NCBI RefSeq assembly: GCF_024519725.1
Contig: NZ_JALJRK010000006.1
Span: forward strand, 1 to 64,000
Reading direction: 5' to 3'
Source: Microvirga sp. Mcv34
Lineage (GTDB): Bacteria > Pseudomonadota > Alphaproteobacteria > Rhizobiales > Beijerinckiaceae
DNA: 64,000 nucleotides
Shown: one piece after another, positions 34,885-44,295 of the stretch
Layout: the number at the start of each line of letters is the position of its first letter
How positions within the stretch are numbered: the stretch's first letter is position 1
Notes under the pieces: model-generated
The model's database searches: none
Told to the model about the DNA's origin: nothing
The model's input: only the letters and a program-made list of their open reading frames with translations
Position numbers and translations under genes: made by a program

Positions 34885-35483
34885 CAGGGCCTTTATAGGA
34901 GACTTGAAGTCGTCCCTTTTGCCCCTCGTCTCATTCGCAACGATAGCCGGCTGCGTACGGTCTACTGTTGCTTCGAACAATGTGGCAGGACTCCTACGGC
35001 ACATGCCTCAACATTAGGCCAGGAGTTCCAAATGTGCCAATAGCCTTGCATCGGAGTACATCAGTCTTAACGGCTGTCGCATTTGAAACTCTAGAGCGTG
35101 TAGCCACGGTAGCAAGTTGCTTACTCAGAGCCTCCTCTGGTTCGGGGACGAGGATCCCAACCCTCACAATGGTCTGCTTAGAGCGTGCGAGCAGACCATT
35201 AGGAAGCTTCCGGGAAGTGCCATGTGTGGACGGCTCCCTTTTGGCAAGGGATTTGTTGAACGTTTCTGCAAGGCTAGTCGGTGCGGCCATGTGTTCGACC
35301 TGTTGGTGCGGTACACCTGACCGCTGGCCATAATGCCCTCCGCGAAGGGGTCCCGACCAAAAGCTCGCATTCCAAGATGCTCTGGCACGAATGGGTTGTC
35401 CCGCTTCCCGGTTCGACCGGATCCTGCATTAACGTCTGTCCGCCCTTCCCAACCTTAATCTCGTCAGGTGTTCCGACGAGGTA
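34885..35483. other. Stretch between the two insertion sequences
   Basis: About 600 bases without a convincing gene; overlapping open frames on both strands (for example 34994-35290 minus) have no recognisable domain. The right part (35334-35483) is probably the non-coding end of the IS110-family element. Confidence 0.5.
35334..35483 (-). ncRNA. Candidate guide (bridge/seek) RNA region of the IS110-family element
   Basis: Just downstream of the transposase stop lie two perfect hairpins: CTCGTC-N9-GACGAG at 35460-35480 and CCGGT-TCG-ACCGG at 35408-35420. Elements of the IS1111 subgroup encode a structured guide RNA in this position (established for the family). The exact ends here and any expression are inferred. 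Confidence 0.35.
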
Positions 35484-36512
35484 CTACACCGCCTGCGCGA
35501 CCACCGGTTCGCGATAGCGCTCGCCCTTGGCCATGATCGCCCACACCATCCGGGCCATCTTGTTGGCCAGGGCCACGGCCGCCACCTTGGTGGCCCGCCG
35601 CGCCAGCAGTTGCACGATCCACGGCCGCTTCGTTCCATGCCGCTGGGCAAAGCGTATCACCGCCAGTGCGCCCACGGTCAGCAGGGAGCGCAGGTAGCGA
35701 TTGCCCTGCTTGGTCACCCCGCCGAGCCGCTGCTTGCCACCACTAGAGTTCTGCTTCGGTACCAAGCCGACCCAGGCCGCCAGATTGCGCCCGGATGAGA
35801 AGGCCTTCGGGTTGGGAACATGGGCCACGAGAGCTGATGCGAGCAGCGGACCCACACCGGGGATCTCGGCCAGCCGGCGGCTGACTTCGTTGGCGCGGTG
35901 GCATGCGGTGATGCGCCGGTCCATCTCCAGGATCTGGCGCTTGACCAGCACCAGTTGCTCGGCCAAGGCCAGGATGCAGGCCCGGGCCAGCTCGGGGATG
36001 CGCTCATCTTCGTTGCTGACCATGAGCAGCAACTCGTCAACACCTTCCCGGCCGATCTTCGCCACCAGGCCGAACTCCGCCAAGTGCGCTCGGATCGCAT
36101 TGGTCAGCATGGTCCTCTGCCGCACCTGCATCAGCCGCACCCGGTGCAGCATCAGGATGCTTTGCTGCTCGCATGTCTTGGTCTCGACAAAGCGCATGGT
36201 GGGCCGGGTGACTGCCTCGCAGATCGCCTCGGCATCGGCCATGTCGTTCTTCTGTCGTTTTACGTAGGGTTTGACGTAAGCCGGCGGCATGAGCTTCACC
36301 TCATGGCCGAGGCTTTGCAACTCCCGTGACCAGTGATGAGCACTTGCACACGCCTCAATGCCGATCAGACAAGGTGGCAGGGAAGCGAAGAACTTGAGCA
36401 CCTGCCCGCGCCTGACCTGGCGCCGGATCAGCACCTCGCCCGTGGCGCTAATGCCGTGCACCTGGAAGACTGACTTGGCGATGTCCAGACCAATGGTGGT
36501 GACCGTGCTCAT
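35484..36512 (-). mobile_element. IS110-family (IS1111-like) transposase, intact
   Basis: A 342-residue DEDD recombinase. The RuvC-like N-terminal domain has D10 (GLDIAKSVFQVHG), E53 (GIEACASAHH), and D90 and D93 (KNDMADAEA). The C-terminal transposase_20 domain follows with AEIPGVGPLLASALVAH and the serine-bearing NSSGGKQRLGGVTKQGNRYL. The VFQVHG start and MRFV...EQQSILMLHR stretch point to the IS1111 subgroup. All catalytic residues are present, so the element may be active. A GGCTGCT-CGA-AGCAGCC hairpin lies 19 bases upstream of the start (36532-36548). Confidence 0.9.
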
Positions 36513-36675
36513 GGGCTGCTCCTGGGCTCCTGGCTGCTCGAAGCAGCCATGCTACCTCACCGCTGGGTGGGAGCCGTCCACAGCATCAAAAGCGGAACTT
36601 TGGCGGTTACCGTACTATCGTTCAAGGCCTGAGTGTTATGCTTAGAATCCCGGTATCGTGGACATGACAATGGCA

Positions 36676-37809
36676 TCAGGCCCAGTGCCACGTGGCGCCG
36701 TTGATCACGATACCTTTTGCGGCAAGACGCAGGCGCCCGGACAACTCGGCGTTCATTGAATCCCTATAAACGAACTGTCCTTCCTCAAGCGACAGCAAGG
36801 TCGCGTCGCCTGCACTGCCGGGCTTGAGATTGCCAAGATCGGAACGCTGCAAGGCGTGCGCTGGGCGCTCGGTTGCCGCGCGGATCACCTCAGTGAGCGG
36901 CATCCCCATGCAGAGGAACTTCGACATGGTGGTGACAAGGTTGAACGCCGGGCCGTCGATACAAAGGGCATGTACGTCGCTCGAGATGCAGTCCGGTAGG
37001 AACCCGTTGGCAAGCATGACGCGGGCGGTATCGAACGAGAACGATCCCATGCCATGGCCGATATCGAAGATGATGCCGCGCTCACGCGCTTCCGTGACCG
37101 CTGGGTGTACCTTTCCGTCGGATGTCGTCGGCGTATTCGGGAAAGGCCGGAAGCAATGGGTGAGGATGTCGCCTGGCCGCATGCGGGCAAGCACTTCCGG
37201 TAGGGTTGGCGGCGGCACGTCGATATGCACCATCATGGGCATGTCGACCTTGTCGGCGACTTGGCGGGCGATGTCGAGTGGTACGAGACCGGAATTGCCG
37301 GACGCATTGAATCCAACCCGCACCTTGATGCCGACGAGGGTGTCCCGGTACTCCAAGGCAACCTCCACGGCATCGATAGGTGCCATGAGCCGCAGATCAC
37401 CGCTCTCTCCTACCATCACGCGCTTCGAGAAACCGTAGATGCCGGCGAAGGACACGTTGAGATAGGCGAGGATCCGCACCGGCGACGGCCGGATGACATG
37501 CTCCAGGAATCCCCGGTAATTCCCCGGTCCGGCACTGCCGGTATCGGCCAGCGTCGTGCATCCGCCCCGCGCGAGGACGAGTGGGTCCACGCCGAGAGAG
37601 GTGCCACCCCAATAGACATGGGTATGCAGGTCGATCAGGCCCGGCGTGACGATGAGCCCCGCAGCATTCTCAATGGAATGAGCATTCGCTCCGAGATCAT
37701 CGCCAACCGCCGCCACACGACCCTCCTTAAAGGCGACATCGGTCACCCGGTCGATGGACTGCGACGGGTCAATGACGCGACCGCCCTTCAGAACGAGATC
37801 AAACGTCAT
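36676..37809 (-). CDS. Amidohydrolase/deacetylase family metallohydrolase (Atu3266-like)
   Basis: A 377-residue TIM-barrel metal-dependent hydrolase. The first metal site is GLIDLHTHVYWGG near residue 50; later ligand segments include MPMMVHIDVPP, ILTHCFRPF, FDIGHGMGSFSF and SSDVHALC (final aspartate). This matches the amidohydrolase/deacetylase subgroup to which Agrobacterium Atu3266, an N-acetyl/O-acetyl deacetylase, belongs. The start at 37809 follows GGAGG; the frame is open to 37902. It overlaps the end of nagA by 11 bases and is the last gene of the amino-sugar operon, so the substrate is probably an acetylated sugar or amino acid derivative (inference). Confidence 0.85.
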   Translation of the reverse strand: MTFDLVLKGGRVIDPSQSIDRVTDVAFKEGRVAAVGDDLGANAHSIENAAGLIVTPGLIDLHTHVYWGGTSLGVDPLVLARGGCTTLADTGSAGPGNYRGFLEHVIRPSPVRILAYLNVSFAGIYGFSKRVMVGESGDLRLMAPIDAVEVALEYRDTLVGIKVRVGFNASGNSGLVPLDIARQVADKVDMPMMVHIDVPPPTLPEVLARMRPGDILTHCFRPFPNTPTTSDGKVHPAVTEARERGIIFDIGHGMGSFSFDTARVMLANGFLPDCISSDVHALCIDGPAFNLVTTMSKFLCMGMPLTEVIRAATERPAHALQRSDLGNLKPGSAGDATLLSLEEGQFVYRDSMNAELSGRLRLAAKGIVINGATWHWA

Positions 37810-38848
37810 GGTCTTGGGACCTCCTCTCTTGATCGTAACGCCGCTCGATGCTCCCGACCCTGACGACGAGAGGATACAGACGATCGGACCAAAGAACTTC
37901 ACTGCTCGGCTGATTGGCCGCCAAGGCCGCGATCGCTGCCGCCATCAGACGGCGCGGATTGTCAGAGGCCATCGATAGAGCTTCGTCGGCCCTGGAGAGA
38001 CCCCAATCGACGAGATTGCGAACGGCCTGATCGAGGACAAGCGCCGAACCAGCAAGATATGCGCTTCCGGGCAGGCGGACGGAACCATCCGCCGCATGTT
38101 CGACCATTGTGGCGGCGAAAGGGTAGAGCCCGGGAGGCGCAGCGGCAGCGGATACTGCATCGGTGACGAGGATCGCCCGTGCGCGCCCCTTCGCCCTGAG
38201 CATGGCCTTGAGCGCGTGTGGCGGCAGGTGGATCCCGTCGGCGATGAAGGTTGCCGACAGACGGTCCTCCGCCAACTGGGCGAACAGGGAATTGTCGAGC
38301 TTCGGCAGGATCTGCGGCAGGCCATTACCCAGATGCGTCGACAGGCGAGCCCCCGCTTCGGCCGCCGCCACGACCGTCTCGGCGCCTGCTGCCGAGTGGC
38401 CAATAGCAACGACCCGGCCCTCTCCGGCCAGTTTGCGGATAAACGTCTCGCTGCCGGCCAGTTCGGGCGCAATCGTAACGAGGAGGATGGGACGTGCCAA
38501 GGTCCGCGACAGCCGCTCGACGAGGGTCACATCCGGTGGCCGCATGGCTTCCGGCGGGTGACATCCCGAATAGCCGTCGCCAGAATTGAGGAAGGGTCCT
38601 TCGAGGTGATAGCCGGGCACCATGAGCGGCCCGAGACGGCTTTGCGCAACCGCCCTGTCGAGAGCAAAGAAGCGAGCCGCGAGCCTGTCGTCCGGCGCCG
38701 TGATCAAGGTTGGCAGGCAAGCCGTGACGCCGGTGGCGAGCATCGCCTCAAGGGCATGGTCGAGCGCATCGGCGTCGATGGTCTCGCTGTTGAAGTCGAC
38801 GCCTGCGAAGCCATTCACTTGAAGGTCGAAGAGCCCGCCCGTTCGCAT
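37799..38848 (-). CDS. nagA: N-acetylglucosamine-6-phosphate deacetylase-like protein
   Basis: A 349-residue amidohydrolase that would convert N-acetylglucosamine-6-phosphate to glucosamine-6-phosphate and acetate. Signature segments are GLFDLQVNGFAGVDFN at the very N terminus, the metal-binding glutamate in GYHLEGPFLN, IGHSAAGAET, LSTHLGNGLP, FIADGIHLPP and the catalytic aspartate in ILVTDAVSA. The protein begins directly at the first barrel strand and lacks the N-terminal beta-sandwich part found in E. coli NagA (382 residues). It sits between the NagB-like deaminase and the second deacetylase. Confidence 0.85.
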   Translation of the reverse strand: MRTGGLFDLQVNGFAGVDFNSETIDADALDHALEAMLATGVTACLPTLITAPDDRLAARFFALDRAVAQSRLGPLMVPGYHLEGPFLNSGDGYSGCHPPEAMRPPDVTLVERLSRTLARPILLVTIAPELAGSETFIRKLAGEGRVVAIGHSAAGAETVVAAAEAGARLSTHLGNGLPQILPKLDNSLFAQLAEDRLSATFIADGIHLPPHALKAMLRAKGRARAILVTDAVSAAAAPPGLYPFAATMVEHAADGSVRLPGSAYLAGSALVLDQAVRNLVDWGLSRADEALSMASDNPRRLMAAAIAALAANQPSSEVLWSDRLYPLVVRVGSIERRYDQERRSQDHDV

Positions 38849-38852
38849 CGCC

Positions 38853-39602
38853 TCAGCTCGCCTTGTATGAGAGAAGCGCGGCCGCGGGCGGATCGAGATA
38901 GAGGCTACAATGTGGGTGCTGCTGCAGGACGGAGGCAGGATGGTCCGGGCTGACAGCGCCTTCGACGGCGTTCTTTACCGCCACCGCCTTGCGGGCGTCC
39001 GGCACGCAGAGGATGATAAGCTCGCTCTTCAGGATCTGGCAAATGCTCATGGAGATGGCCCGGTTCGGAACGGATTCGAGGTTCGGGAACCATCCCTCGC
39101 CTAGCTGCTGCCGCCGGCAGGCTTCATCGAGCGCGACGACGATATAGGGCGCCTCGACGTCGAAATTGGCTGGCGGATCGTTGAAGGCAAGGTGACAGTT
39201 TTCGCCTATTCCAGCGAAACAAACCGCGACGTGTCGCGGCGTGATGAGATTGTTGAGCCGAGAGACCTCGGCGTCCAGATCGACGGCGTCACCCTCGATG
39301 AACACGAAGTCCCGCAGCATGGGAACGCGAGCAATAAAGCGTTCCTTCAGGTACCGGCGGAAGCTCGCACCGTGGCTGGAGGGCAAGCCGACATATTCGT
39401 CCAGGTGAAAGACGGTGACTTTCGCCCAGTCGATCCCCTTCTGGATCACGAGCGCGTCAAGCATCTCGAACTGGCTGGCGCCAGTCGCGAGGATGATCGT
39501 GCAGTTTCCATCCCGAGCGATTGCGGCCCTGATGGCCTCCGCGCCCTCCGCGGCAGCTTGGGCGCCGAGAGCTCTCTTATCGGCAACGATGTGAATATCC
39601 AT
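38853..39602 (-). CDS. nagB: Glucosamine-6-phosphate deaminase-like sugar isomerase
   Basis: A 249-residue NagB/6-phosphogluconolactonase-fold protein that would isomerise and deaminate glucosamine-6-phosphate to fructose-6-phosphate and ammonia. Visible motifs are [16 protein letters not shown], the active-site [18 protein letters not shown], and [17 protein letters not shown] (where NagB has GIGxDGHIAFNEP). The differences around [10 protein letters not shown] suggest a relative rather than the classic enzyme. The start at 39602 has a GAGAAGG site; the frame extends 4 codons further. Confidence 0.82.
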   Translation of the reverse strand: MDIHIVADKRALGAQAAAEGAEAIRAAIARDGNCTIILATGASQFEMLDALVIQKGIDWAKVTVFHLDEYVGLPSSHGASFRRYLKERFIARVPMLRDFVFIEGDAVDLDAEVSRLNNLITPRHVAVCFAGIGENCHLAFNDPPANFDVEAPYIVVALDEACRRQQLGEGWFPNLESVPNRAISMSICQILKSELIILCVPDARKAVAVKNAVEGAVSPDHPASVLQQHPHCSLYLDPPAAALLSYKAS

Positions 39603-39610
39603 AGACCTTC

Positions 39611-41248
39611 TCAAAGCAGAGCTCGCTCGTCACGTCCCATGAGACGGAAAGCGATATAAATGGCAGTGCTGCTCAGCACGAGGAGCACGGTGGAAAGCGC
39701 GGCTGCCGTGCCGTAGTCCCCATCGTTGATCGCGATGTAGATGCGCACTGGCATCGTGGCAGTGCTGCCGACATAGAGCACGAGCGAGGACGACAATTCG
39801 TTGATCGCCGTGACGAAGCTCAACATGCCGCCGGCGATGATGCCTGGCAGAATGAGCGGAACGGTCACCTTCATGAAAGCTCGCGCGGGACTGTAGCCAA
39901 GCGAGATCGCCGCTTCCTCCATGCTCGGGCTCACCTGTCGCAGGGCGGAGGCGGAGGAGCGGACGGAATAGGGAAGCCGCCGGATGAAGATCGACAGAAT
40001 GATCACGGCAGCAGTGCCAGTCAGCGCGAGCGGAGGCGAGTTGAAGGCGGCCACGAAGGCAATGCCCACCACGATTCCGGGCATCACGTAGGGCACCATG
40101 AGCGTCGCATCGAGGAGGGAATTGTTGACGCTCATCTTGCGCGCCACGAGACACCCGATGAGCGTTCCGATCGTCACGATGAGAGCAACTGTTGCGAAGG
40201 AGAATGTCAGTGAGTTCTGTACCACGTCCGCGAGATTGTAGAGGATGCGACGGTAACTATCCAAGCCGAAGCCCGGATGGAAGACCGGACCGCTCGTCCG
40301 TCTGACGGAGTAGATCGCCGCGATGAAGGCGGGCATCGCTCCGATGAGCGCAATGGCATAGACGACCACGTGAGCCGCGACGTTGCGGATGCCGGTCAGC
40401 TTCTTCTTCACCGGCTTGTTGATCAGATTGCCGTGATAGACATTCCGGCGCGACATGTAGCGCTGCGCGAAGACGAAGAACATCGACAGCATGATCAGCA
40501 CGATGCTGATCGTCGTTGCCATGCTGAGATTGCTACCGACCTCGGCGGAGTAGAGGGTGTAGGCTTCGGTCGCAAGCACATTGAAGCCGCGTCCGATGAG
40601 CCGGGGCGTTCCGAAATCCGCGATCGAATGGATCAGCGCCAGGAGGCCACCGGCTGAGAGGGCCGGGAGGACCAGCGGGAACGAGATCCGCATCACGCGC
40701 TGGAACGGCGTGAGGCCGAGGCTCTCCGCCGCCTCCTCGAGGGATCGGTTGATGTTGGCCAGGGCCCCCGAGGCAAGAAGATAGACGTAGGGATAGAACT
40801 TGAACGAGAAGACGATGAGAATGCCCCACAGGCCGAAGATCGGCGGGATGAAGATGCCCCACGACATCAGGGTCTGACGGACGAGACCGCCCGATCCGAA
40901 TAGAACGATCCAAGAATAGGCGCCGATGAAGGGCGGCGAGACGAGTGCCAGGATCGCGAGCAGAGATACGAAGCGACTGCCCCGGATCTCGATTCGCGCC
41001 ATGCAGAATGCCATGGCGCTGCCGAGCAGCAGGGAGCCGGCAAGCCCGCCGAAGCCGACGATGAGCGTGTTGAGAAAAGCCGTCCGGAAGCGAGGCGTTT
41101 CGACGAAGCGAGCATAGTTCGCCAGGGAGAAATCTCCAGCCTGGTCTTGGAGACTCGAGAGGAGAACCGAGCCAAGCGGCAGGACCAGCAGGGCGATCAG
41201 GATCGTCCAGGCGAAGATGGAGACGAGCGTCCAAAAACTGATTCGCAT
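39611..41248 (-). CDS. ABC transporter permease, fused two-domain ferric/sugar-phosphate type
   Basis: A 545-residue inner-membrane protein with two tandem MetI-like permease domains, about 12 helices. Each domain has its own EAA loop ([20 protein letters not shown] and [20 protein letters not shown]). This fused form is typical of FbpB/AfuB and 2-aminoethylphosphonate transporters. AfuABC, once called a ferric transporter, is known to import hexose-6-phosphates, which suits the nagA/nagB neighbours (inference). The start overlaps the last base of the ATPase stop; the 3' end abuts the nagB-like gene. Confidence 0.88.
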   Translation of the reverse strand: MRISFWTLVSIFAWTILIALLVLPLGSVLLSSLQDQAGDFSLANYARFVETPRFRTAFLNTLIVGFGGLAGSLLLGSAMAFCMARIEIRGSRFVSLLAILALVSPPFIGAYSWIVLFGSGGLVRQTLMSWGIFIPPIFGLWGILIVFSFKFYPYVYLLASGALANINRSLEEAAESLGLTPFQRVMRISFPLVLPALSAGGLLALIHSIADFGTPRLIGRGFNVLATEAYTLYSAEVGSNLSMATTISIVLIMLSMFFVFAQRYMSRRNVYHGNLINKPVKKKLTGIRNVAAHVVVYAIALIGAMPAFIAAIYSVRRTSGPVFHPGFGLDSYRRILYNLADVVQNSLTFSFATVALIVTIGTLIGCLVARKMSVNNSLLDATLMVPYVMPGIVVGIAFVAAFNSPPLALTGTAAVIILSIFIRRLPYSVRSSASALRQVSPSMEEAAISLGYSPARAFMKVTVPLILPGIIAGGMLSFVTAINELSSSLVLYVGSTATMPVRIYIAINDGDYGTAAALSTVLLVLSSTAIYIAFRLMGRDERALL

Positions 41249-42306
41249 CAGTTGCCCCCGCCCTTGAGCCGCACGCCGTCGGAATCGAAGCTCAGGATAT
41301 CCTCCCGTCGGAAGGTCAGGATAATGGGGCTTCCCGGCTCCATGCGCAGGGCCGGCGACGGATCGGCGACCTGCAGGACGATCTTGCCCGCCGGCGTCTG
41401 GGCCAGCACATGGGCCTCGCGACCGAGATAGGTGTACTTCTCGACCATCCCGGAAAGACGTAGGCTATCTGAGGGTGCATCCCCTTGATCGAGCCGGATA
41501 TGCTCGGGGCGTATGGCCCATTGGTGGGTGCGGCTGGCTGCAGCATCGGACATTCCCAGATGAGACGCCGCCTCCCTCGGCAAGACGTTCATGGTGCCGA
41601 CGAAGGAGGCCACGAAGATCGTCCGCGGGTCCGCATAGATCTCCTGTGGCGTCCCGATCTGTTCGATCCGACCCGCATTCATCACGCAGATTCGGTCGGA
41701 AATCGCGAGCGCCTCCTCCTGATCGTGCGTCACGTAGATGGCTGCAATCCCGATGCTCTTCTGAATATCGCGGATCTCGTCGCGCAGGTCGATGCGCAGC
41801 TTTGCGTCGAGGTTGGAGAGCGGTTCGTCCATCAGGAGGAGCTTCGGGCGAATCACCATTGCGCGGGCGAGGCCGATGCGCTGCTGCTGCCCGCCCGAGA
41901 GGGCGGCAGGAAGGCGGGCGGCCATGGCCCCGAGACGAACCGTGTTGAGCGCCTCGGCAACCCGGGTCGCCGTCTCCGCGGCCGGCACCTTCCTGGCTTT
42001 GAGGCCAAAGGCGACGTTCTCGGCCACGGTCAGATGCGGGAAAACCGCATAATCCTGAAAGACCATCCCGATATCACGCTTATGCGACGGGACCGAGTCG
42101 AGCGCCGTCCTGTCCAGGCTGATGCTCCCTGCGGTCAGATCGGCAAAGCCGGCAATGGATCTCAGCAGGGTGGTTTTTCCGCAGCCGCTAGGGCCCAGAA
42201 GCGTGAAGAACTCGTTCCGTTCGACCGCGAATGAAACCCCATCAAGGGCCCGTACCGAGCCGCCGAACTGCTTCGAGGCATCCTTCACTGTTAGATAACT
42301 CATCAT
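41248..42306 (-). CDS. ABC transporter ATP-binding protein (FbpC/PotA type)
   Basis: A 352-residue ATPase. Walker A is LLGPSGCGKTT, the Q-loop VFQDYAVFPHLTV, the signature LSGGQQQRIGLARAM, Walker B LLLMDEPLSNLD, and the switch histidine is in YVTHDQEEAL. A C-terminal TOBE domain (QWAIRPEHIRL onward) is present, as in transporters for ferric ion, polyamines, phosphonates and hexose phosphates. It is the first gene of the minus-strand operon and is divergent from the binding protein. Confidence 0.9.
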   Translation of the reverse strand: MMSYLTVKDASKQFGGSVRALDGVSFAVERNEFFTLLGPSGCGKTTLLRSIAGFADLTAGSISLDRTALDSVPSHKRDIGMVFQDYAVFPHLTVAENVAFGLKARKVPAAETATRVAEALNTVRLGAMAARLPAALSGGQQQRIGLARAMVIRPKLLLMDEPLSNLDAKLRIDLRDEIRDIQKSIGIAAIYVTHDQEEALAISDRICVMNAGRIEQIGTPQEIYADPRTIFVASFVGTMNVLPREAASHLGMSDAAASRTHQWAIRPEHIRLDQGDAPSDSLRLSGMVEKYTYLGREAHVLAQTPAGKIVLQVADPSPALRMEPGSPIILTFRREDILSFDSDGVRLKGGGN

Positions 42307-42354
42307 CCCCCCGCGCCGCTCTTGCTTGTCTGCTTTACAAGCATAAGCAGGAGT

Positions 42355-42387
42355 GTTTACTTTGCAACATGCGGTCTTTGCATAAAC
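42355..42387. promoter_or_regulatory. Candidate operator in the amino-sugar divergent promoter
   Basis: GTTTAC-TTTGCAA and, 9 bases later, TTTGCA-TAAAC form an imperfect inverted repeat in the 125-base space between the divergent ATPase and binding-protein genes. It is AT-rich compared with its surroundings. The DeoR gene two genes downstream is the obvious candidate regulator (inference). Confidence 0.45.
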
Positions 42388-42431
42388 AACATAAAGGCCG
42401 TTTTGACGGCATCATGGTTCGGGAGGAACGG

Positions 42432-43406
42432 ATGAAAGCGCTGACAGGCCTATGGGTTACCGCCATTTCTATTGCGGCTTTCGCCGGAGCCGCCTCGGCT
42501 CAGGAAAAGGTCGTTCTCTATACCGCTCACAAGACATCCCTCGTGCAGTCCCTGGCACCGGTCTTCGAAAAAGAGACCGGGATCAAAACCGAGGTGATTC
42601 AGCTCGGCTCCAGCGAGGTCACCCGGCGTATCCGAGCCGAGGCCAAGGCCCCGAAAGCCGACGTCATCTGGAGCACCACGGGCAGCTTGCTCACCGAGAA
42701 TGCGGACCTGCTTGAACCCTACCAGTCGAAGGAAGCCGGCAGCATCGATCCGCGCTTCGTGAAGAGCCCCGCCTGGACTCCGTATACGGCCGTAATCTAC
42801 GTTCTCATGCAGAACACGCGCATGATCCCGGAGACGGATACGCCGAAGACCCTGACCGATCTTGCAGATCCCAAGTGGAAGGCCAAGATCGCATCGGCGA
42901 GGGCCGACAATTCGGGCTCCGCTTTCCAGCAGATGATGACGATTCTGACCGTCTTCGGGGAGCAGGGCTGGAACAAGTACGGCGAGATCGCTAAAAACTT
43001 CGTGCTGACCGATAGTTCCGGCTCGGTGCCGCGCTACGTCGCCGACGGCGAGGCTCCGCTCGGCCTGACGCTCGAGGACAACGCGCTCGAGTACAAAGTC
43101 GGCGGTGCGCCGGTGAAGATCGCCTATCTCGCCGATGGAACGACGGCGTCGCCGGACGGTGTAGCCCTGGTGAAGGGCGCCCCCAATGCGGAGAGCGGCA
43201 AGAAGTTCATCGACTGGGCACTCTCGAAAAAGACGCAGGAACTGCTCGTGAAGGAAGCGGGACGCCGTTCCGTCCGGACGGATGTCTCCGGCCCAGGCGA
43301 CCTGCCCCCGCTCGGTAACCTGAAGCTCGTCGAACTCAAGACCATTGACGATCTTGGCGGCACCCAGGCGGTGCTAGACAAGTGGCGCAAGGCCGTCGGT
43401 CAATAA
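42432..43406 (+). CDS. ABC transporter substrate-binding protein (Fbp/AfuA type)
   Basis: A 324-residue periplasmic binding protein. Signal peptide VTAISIAAFAGAASAQEK is followed by VVLYTAHKTSLVQSLAPVFE and ADVIWSTTGSLLTENADL. These are features of the extracellular-solute-binding family 1 group that includes ferric, phosphonate and hexose-phosphate binders. I do not see the paired tyrosines of true ferric binders in the usual place near the C-terminal third, favouring a non-iron ligand (tentative). The ATG at 42432 follows GGGAGGAACGG; the open frame upstream to 42231 lies outside family sequence. Confidence 0.85.
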   Translation: MKALTGLWVTAISIAAFAGAASAQEKVVLYTAHKTSLVQSLAPVFEKETGIKTEVIQLGSSEVTRRIRAEAKAPKADVIWSTTGSLLTENADLLEPYQSKEAGSIDPRFVKSPAWTPYTAVIYVLMQNTRMIPETDTPKTLTDLADPKWKAKIASARADNSGSAFQQMMTILTVFGEQGWNKYGEIAKNFVLTDSSGSVPRYVADGEAPLGLTLEDNALEYKVGGAPVKIAYLADGTTASPDGVALVKGAPNAESGKKFIDWALSKKTQELLVKEAGRRSVRTDVSGPGDLPPLGNLKLVELKTIDDLGGTQAVLDKWRKAVGQ

Positions 43407-43455
43407 TCAATCCTGCGGCGGCGCCCTCGTCGGCGCGGCCGCATCTTTTCGAGAT

Positions 43456-44280
43456 ATGTCGAGGACCATGTCTGCTCGCCAATCGACAAAAGTCAGAAAA
43501 CTGTCGGCAGAGGAACGGCGGCGGCACATCATTGAGTCGATCGAGCGGCTCGGTGGAACCCCGGTGATGAACCTTGCGCAGGAGCATGGCGTAACCTCTC
43601 AGACCATCCGGCGCGACCTGCAGGAGCTCGAGGCCCGGGGGCTCATTCAGAAGAGCCACGGCGTCGCATTGCCAGGCCCGGGCTCCACAGCCATCGCCTA
43701 CAAGGACAGGAGCGCCCATCAGACGGAGCTCAAGCGCCGCCTTATAGCGCCGCTGGCCGAATTCATTCAGCCCGGCTCGACCATCTATGTCGGCCTCGGC
43801 ACGACGTTCAACACGATCCACGAGGTGCTGCGCGACCGATCCCGTCTAATTGTCGCAACCAGCAATCTTGGCGTCGCCTATGCGTGCACGTTCAACACCA
43901 TGGTCACGCTCTACGTGTTCGGCGGCTACGTTCGACGCAACGATACGGCCATTCTGGCCGCCATGGGCGGAGGCGTCGGTAATACCTTCAAGTTCGATCT
44001 TGCGATTCTCGGCGCCAATGCCATCGACGAGAACGGTGCAGTTCTCGCGCACGACCCCCTCGAGGTCGCCTTCGTCCAGGAGGTGATTGCCGCCTCCCGG
44101 CAAGTGATCTTCGTCGTGCAGGCGGATAAGTTCGGCGGCCGGGCCCCTCACGCCATCAGCCATCTGCGTCAAGCATCCGTGCTGATCACCAATTGCGACC
44201 CCAGGACCAAGGTCAAGGATCCGACGATGCTCGACGCGACGCGCATCGTTCAGGTCATGACGCCGTCACAAGATCTCTGA
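43456..44280 (+). CDS. DeoR/GlpR family transcriptional regulator
   Basis: A 274-residue repressor. The N-terminal DeoR helix-turn-helix (AEERRRHIIESIERLGG, then LAQEHGVTSQTIRRDLQELE) is followed by the sugar-phosphate-sensing domain (IYVGLGTTFNTI, VATSNLGVAY, LAILGANAIDENG and the final VLITNCDP). Members of this family respond to phosphorylated sugars, consistent with control of the adjacent amino-sugar genes. Two starts are possible: ATG 43456 or ATG 43468, the latter with a closely spaced GAGGA. Confidence 0.9.
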   Translation: MSRTMSARQSTKVRKLSAEERRRHIIESIERLGGTPVMNLAQEHGVTSQTIRRDLQELEARGLIQKSHGVALPGPGSTAIAYKDRSAHQTELKRRLIAPLAEFIQPGSTIYVGLGTTFNTIHEVLRDRSRLIVATSNLGVAYACTFNTMVTLYVFGGYVRRNDTAILAAMGGGVGNTFKFDLAILGANAIDENGAVLAHDPLEVAFVQEVIAASRQVIFVVQADKFGGRAPHAISHLRQASVLITNCDPRTKVKDPTMLDATRIVQVMTPSQDL

Positions 44281-44295
44281 AAGAGAGTTTGCTCA

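Noticed and set aside
34968-35333. 121-codon plus-strand and 98-codon minus-strand frames between the insertion sequences
   Set aside because: Both open at once without ribosome site or domain; cannot decide that either is real.
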